Positions 48,769 to 61,404 of a stretch of DNA of 64,000 nt are shown in pieces. Made by a program: the position numbers and the translations under genes. Numbering within the stretch: the stretch's first letter is position 1; each line of letters begins with the position of its first letter. The stretch is from Cyclaneusma minus. Taxonomy: Eukaryota > Ascomycota > Leotiomycetes > Marthamycetales > Marthamycetaceae. The notes under the pieces were generated by a model. It saw only the letters and a program-made list of their open reading frames with translations. It searched no databases and was not told the origin of the DNA. The stretch covers positions 1,364,001 through 1,428,000 of the forward strand of contig JAKZHN010000004.1 in the NCBI GenBank assembly GCA_037179335.1, written 5' to 3'.

Positions 48769-49749
48769 CCTTCCCTTTAAATTGCTATTTATTTTTAAAT
48801 AGCGCCAGAAAATATGAATAAAGCAAAAGCTTACTCAAATTCAAATACTCTAACTCAGCAAATCTCGTTTTAAACTACCCGTAAAAAGCTAAATTTCGTT
48901 TTTAAACATTTCTTTTTTCACATTATTAAAGCCAGCAGCGCATTAGCTATTGGTACTTTGAATAATTTCCCTTGGCCTTTTTTAAATGGTTTTGGTATAG
49001 CCGGTCATTCTAATTTAAAAAGGTTAGCCGCTATTAAAATATTCTTATTTTTTTTTGCCCTATTTTTATATAAACTCTAAAGGTTCAAATTTATCGGGAT
49101 GTTTTTAATGCCATTTTTAAATATATTTTTCTATACTTTTAAAGCTGTTTTTAAACTACTAGCTTAAAGCCTAATAGATTTATTTAATTTTATATTTCAA
49201 GCCAATTCTATTTTTTTTTCTTTTTAATATTTAAAATATCGTTAAATTTCCAGTATTTCTTTGGTTTTTTTCATTATTTTTAATACCCATTCCCTTATAT
49301 TCCTGCTTTTTATTTTATTAATTTGTTTTTAATTTAAAAGGCTTTTGGTTTTTAGTTTCGATTAAAAAAAGCTATTATAAAATATTAAATAAATTTTTAT
49401 AATGGCTAAAAAGATAATATAGCAGGCTTGGCTATAAATTTTTTTAATTAGCTATAATTTAGCCTATTTCGTTGTTTTTTATAAAGCAATTGGTTTTTAT
49501 ATTTTTAATATTAATATATACTAATCAACCCATTTTAAATTTCGGAGTTTTGCTGCAATTATTATTTATATTATTTTTATACCGCTTAGCTATTTATTAA
49601 ACAAAAGCTTTCAATTAAATTGAAATATATTTTATATAATTAGCAATTATATTTGCTTTAAAAAACTGCTATTTTTAAATTTATAAAAAAATTGGAAAAT
49701 AGGAATTTAAAAGCTTAATGCCTATTTACAAATAATAAACGTAATTTGC

Positions 49750-49843
49750 AAAAAACAATACTATATTTATTATTTTAAAAACTTGGGTATTTAAAGCAAA
49801 AACAATACTATATTTATTATTTTAAAAACTTGGGTATTTAAAG
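49750..49843. repeat. 47-bp tandem duplication in AT-rich DNA
   Basis: Two head-to-tail copies containing AATACTATATTTATTATTTT and AAAACTTGGGTATTTAAAGC are identical apart from one A. Their identity inside heavily mutated DNA suggests duplication after the mutations. Confidence 0.85.
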
Positions 49844-52800
49844 CAAATTTGGCTAAAAAAAGCCGATTCATTCAATTGTCTTGGGCAAATATTATTATCA
49901 AAAAGCGGAAATACTATTTTAAATAAGTATTTAGTCTTTCAATTTATGTATTAATTTCCAAATAAAAAAATAAAAAATGCTTTAATTTAATTTCCAATTT
50001 TTTAAATAAATAAATCCAAAATTAAAATATAAATTGGATTTCCTTATTAAATATAATATTATTTAATATTTTAGAGAAATAATAAATCCGATTAATAAAA
50101 ACACTAGCAAATTTATTTGCGCTTAAGCCTACCGTTTAAAATAAAATGCCTTATTTTAATAAGCTAATAAACAATTATTATAATATATTGGTATTTTCGA
50201 CAATTTTATTTGCAAATTAAAAAAGGAAATAGACTACGTATAAAATAGAATTAGAAAAATTACAAAAAGCCAGAAAATGCTAAATAAAAAGCTTTAATTT
50301 AATTGCAAAGCTTAAAAGCCTTTATATATTTACCTATTTTTCTAAATATATTCAATTATTAATAATATTGGATAATATTGGCTATAATTTTTGTTTTTTT
50401 TAAATGGCTGGCGAATATTAAAAAATATATATAATAAATAATTTAAATTTTTAGCTTTTTATATTTGGCAAAATAAAAACTCTATTGCAATAATCAATCC
50501 GGCCTTTTTTAATTTTAAAATTCATTATTTGAAAACATATTATTTTCCAAAGCTTTTTTGGCTATTTATAATAATTTTTATTTTGCAAATAAGCCAGGAC
50601 TTTTTAAGCAATTGCTAATACCGCGTACGCTTTATTAATTAATTTATTAATATTTCTGCTGGTATTTGGTATTATTATAAAAGCTAGATTTAGCTATAAA
50701 TTCTTTTTTATTATATTAATTAAAGCGTTTATATTAAATAGCGCTTGCGAAAGCAATATTCTCGTTTAATTAATCGTTTATTTTCGGCTTATTGCATTTG
50801 GTTTAATTTCCTTAATACCCGGGCGGTAAATAATGTAAAAAATAAATCTGAATAAAAATTCAAATTATTTTATTTATTATTAATTTAAAATTTTAATTAT
50901 AATAAGAATTTTTAAATTTTTATAATTAATTAAAATCTCAAATTTAGCATTTTTTTAAAGCTTTGGTCGCTATTTCTTTAAGTATTTAATTATAGCTAAT
51001 AGCGTTTTATTATAAATTTTATAATTGCATTTGGCCGAAATATATTTTAATAAAAAATAAACAATTCATTATAATAGGCCATTATGATCATATTGCGATA
51101 GCACGCTTTTAAACGCCCAATTTAAAGCATTAATTTTTAAAATAACCTTTCAATTATAATTAAAAAATACCAGCATTAGTGCTTTTATAAATGCTTGCTA
51201 AAGATTTTAAAATATTTATTGCTTACAATTATTCCAATATTAAGGTATTTTTTTAATTAAATTATAAAGGGATTTGGTTATTTTAAAAAAATCTTTAATA
51301 AATTTGCAAAGCCTAAAAAACTTTATAAATTGCAAAAATATAGAAAAGACTGTCTTTTACACCCTTATTCTATGCCTTTATATCCATTTATTTCCAATAT
51401 ATATTTTTTTAACCGGACATTTAAACGGCTGTAGTTTATTTAATTTACTTTAATAAAAAAAGCATTATGCATATTTGCAATAATTTTTGAATTGTTTTAA
51501 TTACTTATTATATTAATATAGATAAATATATTTCTAGCAGAAATAGCCAATTGCAAATTATTGCCTATAATTTCTTCATATTTAATGCGAAAATTTGGAA
51601 TGGTAAAAATTTGATTTTTAATCCTTATATAATAGCCAATGCCCAATTAATGCCTAGCTATTAAATATTTCTTATTTTTAAAAATTTGCTTAAATTTCTT
51701 TTTTAAAAAGATGCTAAATTTGGCTAAATTTATAAAGGCTTTAAAGGCTTTAAAATTCTATTTTTTTAATTGCGTAAATAATTTGGACTGTATTTAATAA
51801 ATATTGCCAAAAAATCAAATTGCATTATAAATTTTACTTTTTTAGTATTTAAAGCGCCTATTTTAAAATTAGTATATTAATATTAATATTTTTTAATTTT
51901 TATAAAACTATTTGTTTTTAATTTAGTTTTTTTATAGCATTATAAATTTAGCTATTCTAGCAATAACATTCTTTAATTTTTTAAATTTTTACCTATGAAT
52001 GCTATAATATTTAAAAAAGGGCTTTAAATTGCTAAATATAAAACTTGCACCTTTTTTAAAATATAAAAACAATATTTTTTAATAAAAGATTGCTAGAAAT
52101 TTAAAGCCCTTTTAGATTTTGTTTTGAAATATAATTTTGTTTTTTATTATAAAAAGTAGCAATTAATATTTATTTTATTTTATTTGCCTAATTATTAAAT
52201 TTTATTTTTATTATGCTTATTTTAGCAAAAAGAATATTTTTTGAATTTTTAAAAATATTATAGCAAAAATCAAGCATTAATTTAATACCCAAATAGTATT
52301 TTATATATAAAATAGTAGAACGGCTTTCGATATTATATTTTATTAACATAGTAATAAATTTTAAATAATAATTTATAAAAAGAACATTTGAAATTTGGTA
52401 TTTATACCCAGTAATTAAAATTAAAATAATAGTGCAAAAAAGGCCAATTATATTATAATAATATATATGCAAATGTTTTATTTTTATTCTAAGCTATTAA
52501 TATTTCTATAGCCTAAAATGGCTTATGATATTATTTATTTTTTTAACTAAATATTTTTTTAATTACAGAATTCGAAATTGCTAATTAAGCTAGCTATTAA
52601 AATTAAATCAAATTTATTATATTTGCAATAATATAGCTGCTATGCTTATTTTTTTTAAATATGATATCCCAAAAATAAAAAATAAACAATTTAGGGCTGC
52701 TATAGCGTATTTAATTAAATATAAATTATTTAATATTTTTCAATTGTAAATTTTTGCACAAAACAAAATAATTAAAGCCAAGAATATTATTCTTAATTAT

Positions 52801-55800
52801 AAAACATTCTATAATTTAAATAATTTTAATTAAAAAAATACAATTGCTATAATTAACGATTTTATTAATGTTTTTGAAATTCCAAATATTTTAATTAAAA
52901 ATAAAGGCCAATTTTTATTTTTATTTTTATTTTTGCTATATAAATTATTTTGGCAAAAGAATTTAAAGCCAGCTATTTATTTTTAAATTAAAGCAGTGGG
53001 TAGTAAAAAGACTCGTCAGCTTTTATTTTTTAATTGCATTGTATTTTCAAAGCCCGTTTTTGCCCGATTTAATAATTTATAAAATGAAATTTCACTTTTA
53101 AAAAGGGCTATTTGCGCTATTTATTATTAGTTTAAATAATAATATTTATTTTAAATTTTTTTATAATGCCAATGAAAACAATTGCAATTTAAAGTTTAAA
53201 ATTTCAAAACCAATTTAAAGGAATTTTCCGTTGTTTTTTAATATTTCGGAATTTATTTTTTTATTTAGCAAATTATTGAAAAAGTTTTTAGCAGCTGGTA
53301 TTTAAGCGAATAATTAGAAAATTATTTATTTTATTATTTAACTCTAATATAAGAATAAAGCTTTAAAAGCTATAAAACTTGCTGGATATTTTAATTTAGC
53401 CAATATTATTAAAAATTATACATAATATAAATATAATTTTATAGCGCTTAATGGTAGTATTAATATTTTCTTTTTTTTAGCTTTTTAATAGGCTTTTGAC
53501 TTCTATTTAATTATATGAAAATTAAATTTAGCCAAAATTATTTAATTAGCATGCTATATTTTATTATCCTGATAAAAAGCATTATTTAAAAACTGCTAAA
53601 ATCTAATACATAGCTTTTGTGAAAAAAAAAGAATTTTTAAATTAATTATATACTTGGAAGTCAAATTGTTAAATATTAAGCTAATTTTTTTAATATAAAT
53701 ATTTAATTTAATATTTAATATTTATAATTATGTTTCAAATTTAAAGCTTAATATATAGCTTGTGAAAATTTTTATTGAATTAATAAAAAGATTTATTTAG
53801 CTATTTTTGGGTATTTTCAATTATAATAATTTATCTTAGTTGAATTTCTTTTTATAAATGCTATTAACGCTTATATAAATGCCAAATTTAACAACATGCT
53901 GTATATTTATAAGTTTAATGGCTATAAAAATTAAAGCGGTTTAAAATTTTTTATAAATTATATAAAGCCTTTATAGTATATTTATTTTAAAAACGTTTAT
54001 TGCTTATAAATTTAAATAGTTTTTTAAATAGCTTTGTATTTTTATTATAAAACATCTGATAGTATTTTTTTATATTAATAATATAGTAATTATATATACT
54101 TTCTATTGCTTGAATTTAATAAATCATTTTAAAAATTATTTATATTTTAAATATAAATTTTTTTTTAGAAACAAAATTTAAATTTGTAAAATACCGCATT
54201 ATTTGTAATTAAATTTAAAAAAAGCTTTGGCTAAGCCAAAGAGCTTATATTTTTCAATTAGTAAAAAACTACAATATTGATTTAAATAAATATTTGTTTA
54301 AAATACCGCTATTAATTAATTTAATGCTTATTTTTAATTTTAATGAATTTAATAAAACCTTACGCAAAAACTATTTGAATTTGGTAAATAAAATTGGCTA
54401 ATTCAGCAATACTATTAAAGAAAATGTATTTTGATTTTATTTGCAATTATTTAAATTTAATGCCAATTTTGTTTTTAAAATTATTAAAAAGCCGCTATTT
54501 ATTATTTGAAATATTTAATGAAATTTGTTTATTATGTATTGTGCTTTAAATTAAAACATTATATTTAGCCAAATGTAGGAAATACGGATTTGGCAATATT
54601 TGCTAATATTAATTTTGCCAATAAAGCAGATTAAAAAAGCTTTTAGAAATTTATAATAAAGTTTTTTAGCAATATAATTAATTGGAAATTAAGCAAATAA
54701 AAAATTGTAATTATTTTTAGTATTAAAGCCAAGCTATTGGTTCAGACTATTGCTGCGAAAAAGCTAATTGCTTGAAAATGATTTTTTATTTAAATGAATA
54801 TGGAATTTAATAATAAATTAATATTTTATTGTAATAATATTTAAATTTTATATTTTTTAAAATTAAAAATATCCAAGTTAGTTATTTAGCTGTTTTATAT
54901 TAATATTTACTATTACTGGATTAGAAAAATTATTTAATTGGGCCAAATTAAAATTGGCTAAATATTTACGGCTAAAATACCAATTTATAGTATAAGTAAA
55001 ATGCTTTTTAAATAACGCTATACCAATTTTATATATTAGTTAGGCTTTAAAAATATTAATAACTATTCAATATAATAGGCAAAATAAAAAATTTAAAATA
55101 TAATGGTATTATAAAATTTATATTGTGTTTTTACTATTTTTATTTTTGCCTGCTTGTTTTTTTTACTTTTTTAATTTTTCTAATTACATATTTTTTTTGA
55201 TTTTTTTTTATAATTTATAATTTTATATTGGCCGATAATTTAAAAATATTATTAGATTTCAAAATCGTTTTTGATTTTTATTCAATTTGCCTTTTGGAAA
55301 ATTTATTAAATACAATTGGTTTTTTATTATTATTTAATATTATTTTTAACTTTATAATAATATATTTGGATTTTGATAAATTAATGTTTTATTTTTCCAA
55401 TTATTAATTTATATTGAATATAAAAAGAATTTTATTTTATTTTATATTAATTATTTATTATAATAGTTTTTTTTGGAATTTTATTATTTAAGCACTTTAA
55501 TTGCTATTAGCCGTATTAGGCTGGCTATGAAATTTTAAAAACTAATTAATAATTATATAGCACTTTTATGGGGCTTTATAATTTTAAGTTTTTATATTAT
55601 AGCAAACGGCAAAAAATATTCGGCTAAAAAAAAAATTTAAATTTTTTTTAGGGCATTTTTTTAAATTTAATTTTTTTTTTACCCGGAAAGCCTAAAAAAA
55701 AAATTGCAAAGTGCCTGGTTTTTGGCAGAAACGGATAGTCAAAATATAAATAACTATTGGAGTAAGCGCTTAGCGCTGACTTTGGCACTTTATTAGCTTT

Positions 55801-55925
55801 ATTTTATTTGGATATAACCGGCTTAAAAGCCATCTATATGGGCTAGAAGGTATAGAATATATAGCGTTGTACCCAGCATTAAATTTAAAAAGCCAGACCA
55901 ATGCTATTCTATTTCCTGCCTCTCT

Positions 55926-58900
55926 ACAGCTCAATAAATACCCCCTCTCCTTTTTCTTTAGATTCATGATGCCAGTTCTCGCATTCTATTGGTGACCTTT
56001 GTGAGCTTGGTTGAAACTCCGCTTGGTTTGCAAACGGCTGATATTGACTGCTATCGCTTTTGGTCGTGCTAGATGTAGCGTGACTTTTTGAGCTGTTCTT
56101 GAGGCGAGAGGGCAAGGGCGAAATCACAGTGGAGCGGTGATGAGATGGTAGCTGTAAGGAGCAAAGTCTAAAGCAGCCGGGTCATTTTTCAACTTCATGT
56201 CTGCTCTTCCGGCCATTCAAGACTGCCGTGACAACTCCTAAAACATCACGTGCTCAACGTTCCTAGCTTCTAGACCGCAGATCCTGTGCTTGCGGGGTAT
56301 AAATATCTCGTGGAGTTCCCCTTCCCTATTTTTTTTTCTAAATCCAGCTTATGCCTAGGTTTCGGTCTACTTGGTAGTCTTTGGGGCTTTGCAAAGTCAA
56401 AACTGCTTATGCTTTAATTCCTCTGCATTCGGTCGATCTTGACTGCTGTTGCGTTACTTTCTGGCTAAATGCAGTACAGCGTTTTGGAAGGTTTTTGGGG
56501 CGAGAAGGCGAGGGTGGGGTGGCAGAGACGGGTAATAACGGTAGCTGGAAGCATCAACGACACTTGACTGCAGTCATCGCTAAGACACTCGTCCAAAAGT
56601 TACGTGGTCAGCTTTTCTCCCACCTGGAGTAAAGACGCTGGGACTTTGGGTATAAATATCTCGTGGAGTTCTCCCTCTTCTGCTTTTTCCCAAGAGTCAA
56701 TAACACGACCAAAGAACGGTATTTGACGCGTGTCAACAATGACTGGAGTGACCTCTGTGGGCTCAAATCGCTAAAGATCTGCTTCGTCTGAGAACGGTAG
56801 ATTTCAACTGCTATCGTCTTTATTTTCTGCTCAAATTCAACGTGACTGGGTTGGGAAGTTTCGAAGCAATATGTCAAGAGTGAGATGACGGCAGAAATAG
56901 GCAATGGCGGTAGCTCTAGGCAAACAACACTTGACAGCCTTGCAGTCATCGCTAAGACACTCGTCCAAAAGTCACGTGTTCAGCCTTTAGCCCACCTGGA
57001 GTGAAGGCGCTGAGATTTTGGGTATAAATATCTCATGAGCTCTCCCTTTTTTGCTTTTCCCCAAGAGTCAGTGATCGTATATGAAAGACTAATCGAGTCA
57101 AAACGCCCAGGATTTGCTTCGTCTGCGAATGGTAGATGTTGACAACTCTTGGTTTTCGTTCTGCTAGTTTCAGCGTGACTCTTTAGTTTTTCCCCATCTC
57201 CTGAAGCGAGAGGGTTTGGAGGAGATAACGGGACAAAGGGGTAATGGCGGTAGCTGGATTCACCAAAAACAAAACTCGTATTTCATTCTTCGACATGTTT
57301 GCTGCTTTGTCATTCGGTATCGCCAAGGCATTGCTTTAATGGTCACGTCCTCAGCATTTCTCGCCCGAGACCGAGGAATGTTGTGTCTGTGGGTATAAAT
57401 ATCTCGTGGAGTTCCTTCTTCTCCTTTCTTTCCAAACTTACCGAATGGTCAAAGCATACATCACGACCCCGACCTCCTACTGGAGAAGGAAGGGGAAGAA
57501 GAGATGTTAGCCATACCCACTGTCATTGGTGGAACCAATAATATGAACCCAAGTCCACGAAGTCCACGAAGAACAAACCTACTAAATCCACCAAAGGACG
57601 TTCGCATTACAAAGAGTTCGGCATTGGAGATGAAGAAGACAGGTAAACAACAAACGTCCAAAAATGAGGTTGCGACCCACTTTGTGACCCCTGTAACTTC
57701 CACATCCCACAAAGTGGAAAAAGTCGACTTTCCTCGACCTCCGGACGGTAGATGTTGACTTTTAGCTCTCTGGTTTCTAGCTAGATTCTATAGTCTGTGA
57801 GGTATTTCGAAGCTGGCCACGGTGAGAGGCGGCGATTACGGCAAAGTTGTGTAATGGTGGTAGATAGACCTTGCTGGAGTCATGAACCGAAGACAGCCAG
57901 GTCTTTTGTTCTTCGGCATTTATGTTTGCTCCTCCTCTAGAAAACCTTTGAGACACTCCATAGCTCACGTGATCACTAGTCCTTGCTCTCGACTAACGCC
58001 CTTGGGGTATAAATACAACTTCATGTTCTCCTGCTGCCGTTTCCTCAACACTCACAACAAGCTTCGAGCAGGGAATTGCCAACCGTGTGAGCTTCTTGGA
58101 GTTAGAGAAGTTGGAGGCTTTCTGAGAAAGCGGGCTGTAGGTGGATATTTGTTCTGTGATTTGAGTTTTGGTCAGACTGTTCGCTGTTTTCCTGAATGAT
58201 GTTTTAATGGTCATGGAGGTGAATGGGTAAATGACGGTAGGAATGAGTAATGATGGTAGATAAGCTATGTGGGAGCCATCAATCCAAGCTGACAATTCAA
58301 GCATCAGAAGACGAGTTCGCTCCTTTGCACATTCTACACTGTCGGGGCACTCCTGCACAGATCAGTCACGTGTTCAGCGCTCCTTGCTCTTAGATTGACA
58401 ACTCTGGGCTTTTGGGTATAAATATTCCTTGGGGACCTCCTCGTCGTTTCTTCCCCAATAACATTCTTCATCCAGCTGCTCGATAGCGAATGGTCGCTTC
58501 TGGGAGTTTGGTGAAGTCAGGAATTTCAAAGCTCGTGTTGGGCACACCGAGCTTTAGGTATATGTTCGGTCCTGCGCGGTTCTTGAAATGTCAGTCTCAT
58601 TCTTCGTGATTTTGAAATAATTTCTGAAGCGCGACGGCAACAGATGGGGGAAGTGACGATAGGCCAGCTTGATGACAGTGGCCGACAGGTCAGTCATGAA
58701 GGAACGCATCGAGGATGCTTCGCTGCTGTCGTCAGGTATGGCTGGAAGAGCCCTATGGATACGTATGATGACTACGTGGGTGCTTTTCGTCTTCGACTCG
58801 CATCCAGTGAGGTATAAATTCTTCAAGGAGAACACAAGCTCCAGTTGCCAGTACACTGAGACCGGAAGTCCTGTTGAAATAAGTTGTATATTCCCTTCAA

Positions 58901-59091
58901 GCAAACTTTCTTACCAATTTTGGGTGGGGAGGGACGGTGAAAACGTGATACAACAGTGACTTGACTCAATCGACGGTAGCGGGACTTTCTGGCAGCGACT
59001 GACCTTTGTGTCAGCCTGCAGAGAGGTAGTCCCCGGTTTGTTACTGGAACTGCTAGCTCACGCTTATGGGCTACTATGCGCTCGCCACCCC
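55926..59091 (+). repeat. Second promoter-like array, right part (subfamily C)
   Basis: The array resumes in mid-unit at AATAAATACCCC (55934). Further TATA boxes: 56298, 56651, 57023, 57394, 58008, 58417, 58813; spacing 353-409 bp except one unit of 614 bp that holds a 250-bp purine-rich insert (about 57470-57720). CACGTG or a one-base variant starts 50 or 51 bp before TATA in five units (56247, 56601, 56973, 57344, 58367) and 42 bp before it in one (57966). Core: GGGTATAAATATCTCGTGGA. GTGAGCTT and CTGCTATCG/CTGCTGTTG landmarks match the left part. The LTR at 59092 cuts off the last unit. An open frame at 57504-57758 is confined to the one long unit. Confidence 0.85.
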
Positions 59092-59279
59092 TGTCACGGC
59101 GCGGCAAGGGTCGCAGGTGGGGGTCAAGGCAGATTGACGTTGTGAGCTGGGGAGGAAAGCTCTCCAGCCGGGTGGGACCATAAGGGTCCCTTTAAAGGTT
59201 TACGGCGTTAAGGGGTGCCGGTGGTTACGTGCTGGGCACGTGCATGCCTAAGACATTAAGGCAAATTAGTATTGTAATA
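59092..59279 (+). repeat. 5' LTR, same family as 6738-6905
   Basis: 188 bp, GC-rich except at its right end. It shares GGTGGGACCATAAGGGTCCC and GACGTTGTGAGCTGG with the reverse complement of the solo LTR. Confidence 0.75.
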
Positions 59280-59493
59280 AAATCCCCGGTTTGAACCGCT
59301 ATTCGTTTTAAATAGCGCTAGAAAATATTTTTTATTTTTAAATAGTTGTAATTTTTTAATTATAAAATATTTCTATTTCTATTTATAAAAATCATATAAT
59401 TTTTTTCCTATTATAGCTTTAAATGCTAATAATTCCTTTTATAGTTTTTTTTAAGGCTTATATTATAATTGCAACGGCTAGCTATATTATACT

Positions 59494-59556
59494 ATTTGGC
59501 TATATTATACTATTTAGCTATATTATATTATTTGGCTATATTATGAATATAAATAG
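59494..59556. repeat. Short AT-rich tandem repeat
   Basis: Three to four copies of about 18 bp on the theme GGCTATATTATACTATTT, inside the RIP-mutated element. Confidence 0.7.
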
Positions 59557-61366
59557 CTATATTAGATTTTTGCTATATTATAGAGCCTATTTAATTAAAA
59601 AACCCAATAGACCGGGCTTATTTAAATATTGCTAATATTAATTTTATATTTTTTTTATATTTATATAAATTCGCTTTTAATTGCTAGCTTGATTTATGTT
59701 TTTTTTATTTAATTTGGTATATAAATTCCCAATTGATTTTAAATTCTAATTATAAATATTTAAAATGATATTAAATTTACATTTTTGTATTATTTTTTAA
59801 TTTTTTTTGTTTTTTTAATATTCGGCTTTTAATATTTTTGCTTTTTGCCTTATTAATTTTATTTTAATTAAATAGGCTTTTTAATTTTGGCTTTAATTTT
59901 AAAAAAAGAAATAATGGAAAAGCTTTTATGCTTTTTAAAAGCTTTAAATTATATTCGTTTTAGTAAATTTTATTTATTAGCTAAAATCCGGCCTTTTTGG
60001 GTTTTTCTTTTTATATATTTAATATTAATATATACCAATTGGCCTTTTTTAAATATTAGAGCTTTTAAATAATATTAATCTGCATTTTTATTATATTTAT
60101 TAATACATTGCTAAGCTAGGGCTTTTAATTAATTTCTTTTTTATATAATTTGCTATTATATTTGCTTTATAAAAGCCTTGTTTTTAAATAGCTAATATAT
60201 TTGAAAAATAAGGCTAAAAGGGTTTTATATTTATTTAAAGGTAATATTTATAATTTGCAAAAGATGGTATAATTTTTATAATTTTTATAATTTAATTATA
60301 TAAGACAAATTTTACCAAAAATAGTTAATTTATTTAATTATTTTATATAAATAATATAAAGCTTTAAAAATACTATTTTAAAATAAAATAATAATAATGG
60401 TTTTAAATTATTTTTAAATTATTTAAATAAATAGTTTTAAAATTAAAAAATAAAGTAGATTTTATTATTTAAAATAATATTATTAGGTATACTATAAATG
60501 CAATAAATTTTTCTAAAAAAAGGCTTTTACCAATTCTTTAATTCCCAGGCTTTTTATAAAAATAAAATATTTTATTTTAATTAGCCTGCGAATTATTATA
60601 ATTATATACTAATATATTTGGCTATACTTTTTGCATTTAAGCAAAAAAATAATATAATCCATAAATATATTTAATTAAGCCCTAAATAATATTAATAGAA
60701 ATTGCAAATATTTAAAAAACAATCTTTATTATAGAATTTATATTTTTTAATATATTTGGCTATAATTTTTAATATTTTTGGCTATTAATAATATTGGCTA
60801 ATATTGGCTAATGTTTTTTAAAATATTTAGCTAAAGCTGTTAAATAATATTTATATCCGGTTTATTTTTTTAAGCCTTATAATATAATTCGATTTTTTTT
60901 AAAAAAATGCTTTTTAAAAATTAAAGGCAGTTTTTTTAGCCAAATTTTAAAATTTTTATTTTTTAAAATTGCTAATGCAAATATTGCAATATTTTATATT
61001 TTATAAGCTTATTTAATAAATATTTTAATAGATTTTTTCAAATTTATTTTAAAATTTAAAATTAATATTAAAGCAAGGTAAATCTTTTTTATAATTAAAT
61101 TATATAAGGCTTTTAATAAAAATTTTGATTTTGGCAATAATATTTTTAATTAATATTGCAGCTTTTTGTTTCTAATATTCTAAAATTGGTTTTTTAAAAG
61201 CCTGCTTAATATATCTAATTTAATTGCTTGGGATTTTAATTTATAAATAATTTTAAAATTAAAGCCAAAAAGAAATTTGAATTAATGGATTTATTTTTAA
61301 TTTAGCTGCTTTATTATTATAAAATATTTTAAATTATTATAATTAATTTAAATTTTTTTTTTTAAT

Positions 61367-61370
<4 letters not shown>

Positions 61371-61403
<33 letters not shown>
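61371..61403. repeat. Poly-T tract at a composition junction
   Basis: A run of about 30 T precedes AACGGCAAAACCCTCCGGTA, a less AT-rich stretch of about 90 bp. On the minus strand this reads as a sequence ending in poly-A, as at the 3' end of a LINE-type insertion. No coding remnant confirms this. Confidence 0.4.

Positions 61404-61404
<1 letters not shown>

Larger units (their letters stand above)
41347..55925. mobile_element. AT-rich RIP-mutated nested retroelement block
   Basis: A 14.6 kb insertion splits one unit of the second array at its TATA box: the left half ends GCGAGATATATATGG and the right half resumes with AATAAATACCCC and the pyrimidine tract. The DNA is extremely AT-rich, with stop codons in all frames. 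At least two LTR elements can be recognised inside (41821-47808, and one starting at 48599). Occasional frames of up to 94 codons are chance products of composition. Confidence 0.8.

Noticed and set aside
52188..52472. 94-codon ORF in the AT-rich block
   Set aside because: Rich in Ile, Lys, Asn and Tyr as expected from base composition in RIP-mutated DNA, with no motif.
57504..57758. 84-codon ORF in the second array
   Set aside because: Confined to one unit with an extra purine-rich insert, low complexity, no family resemblance.
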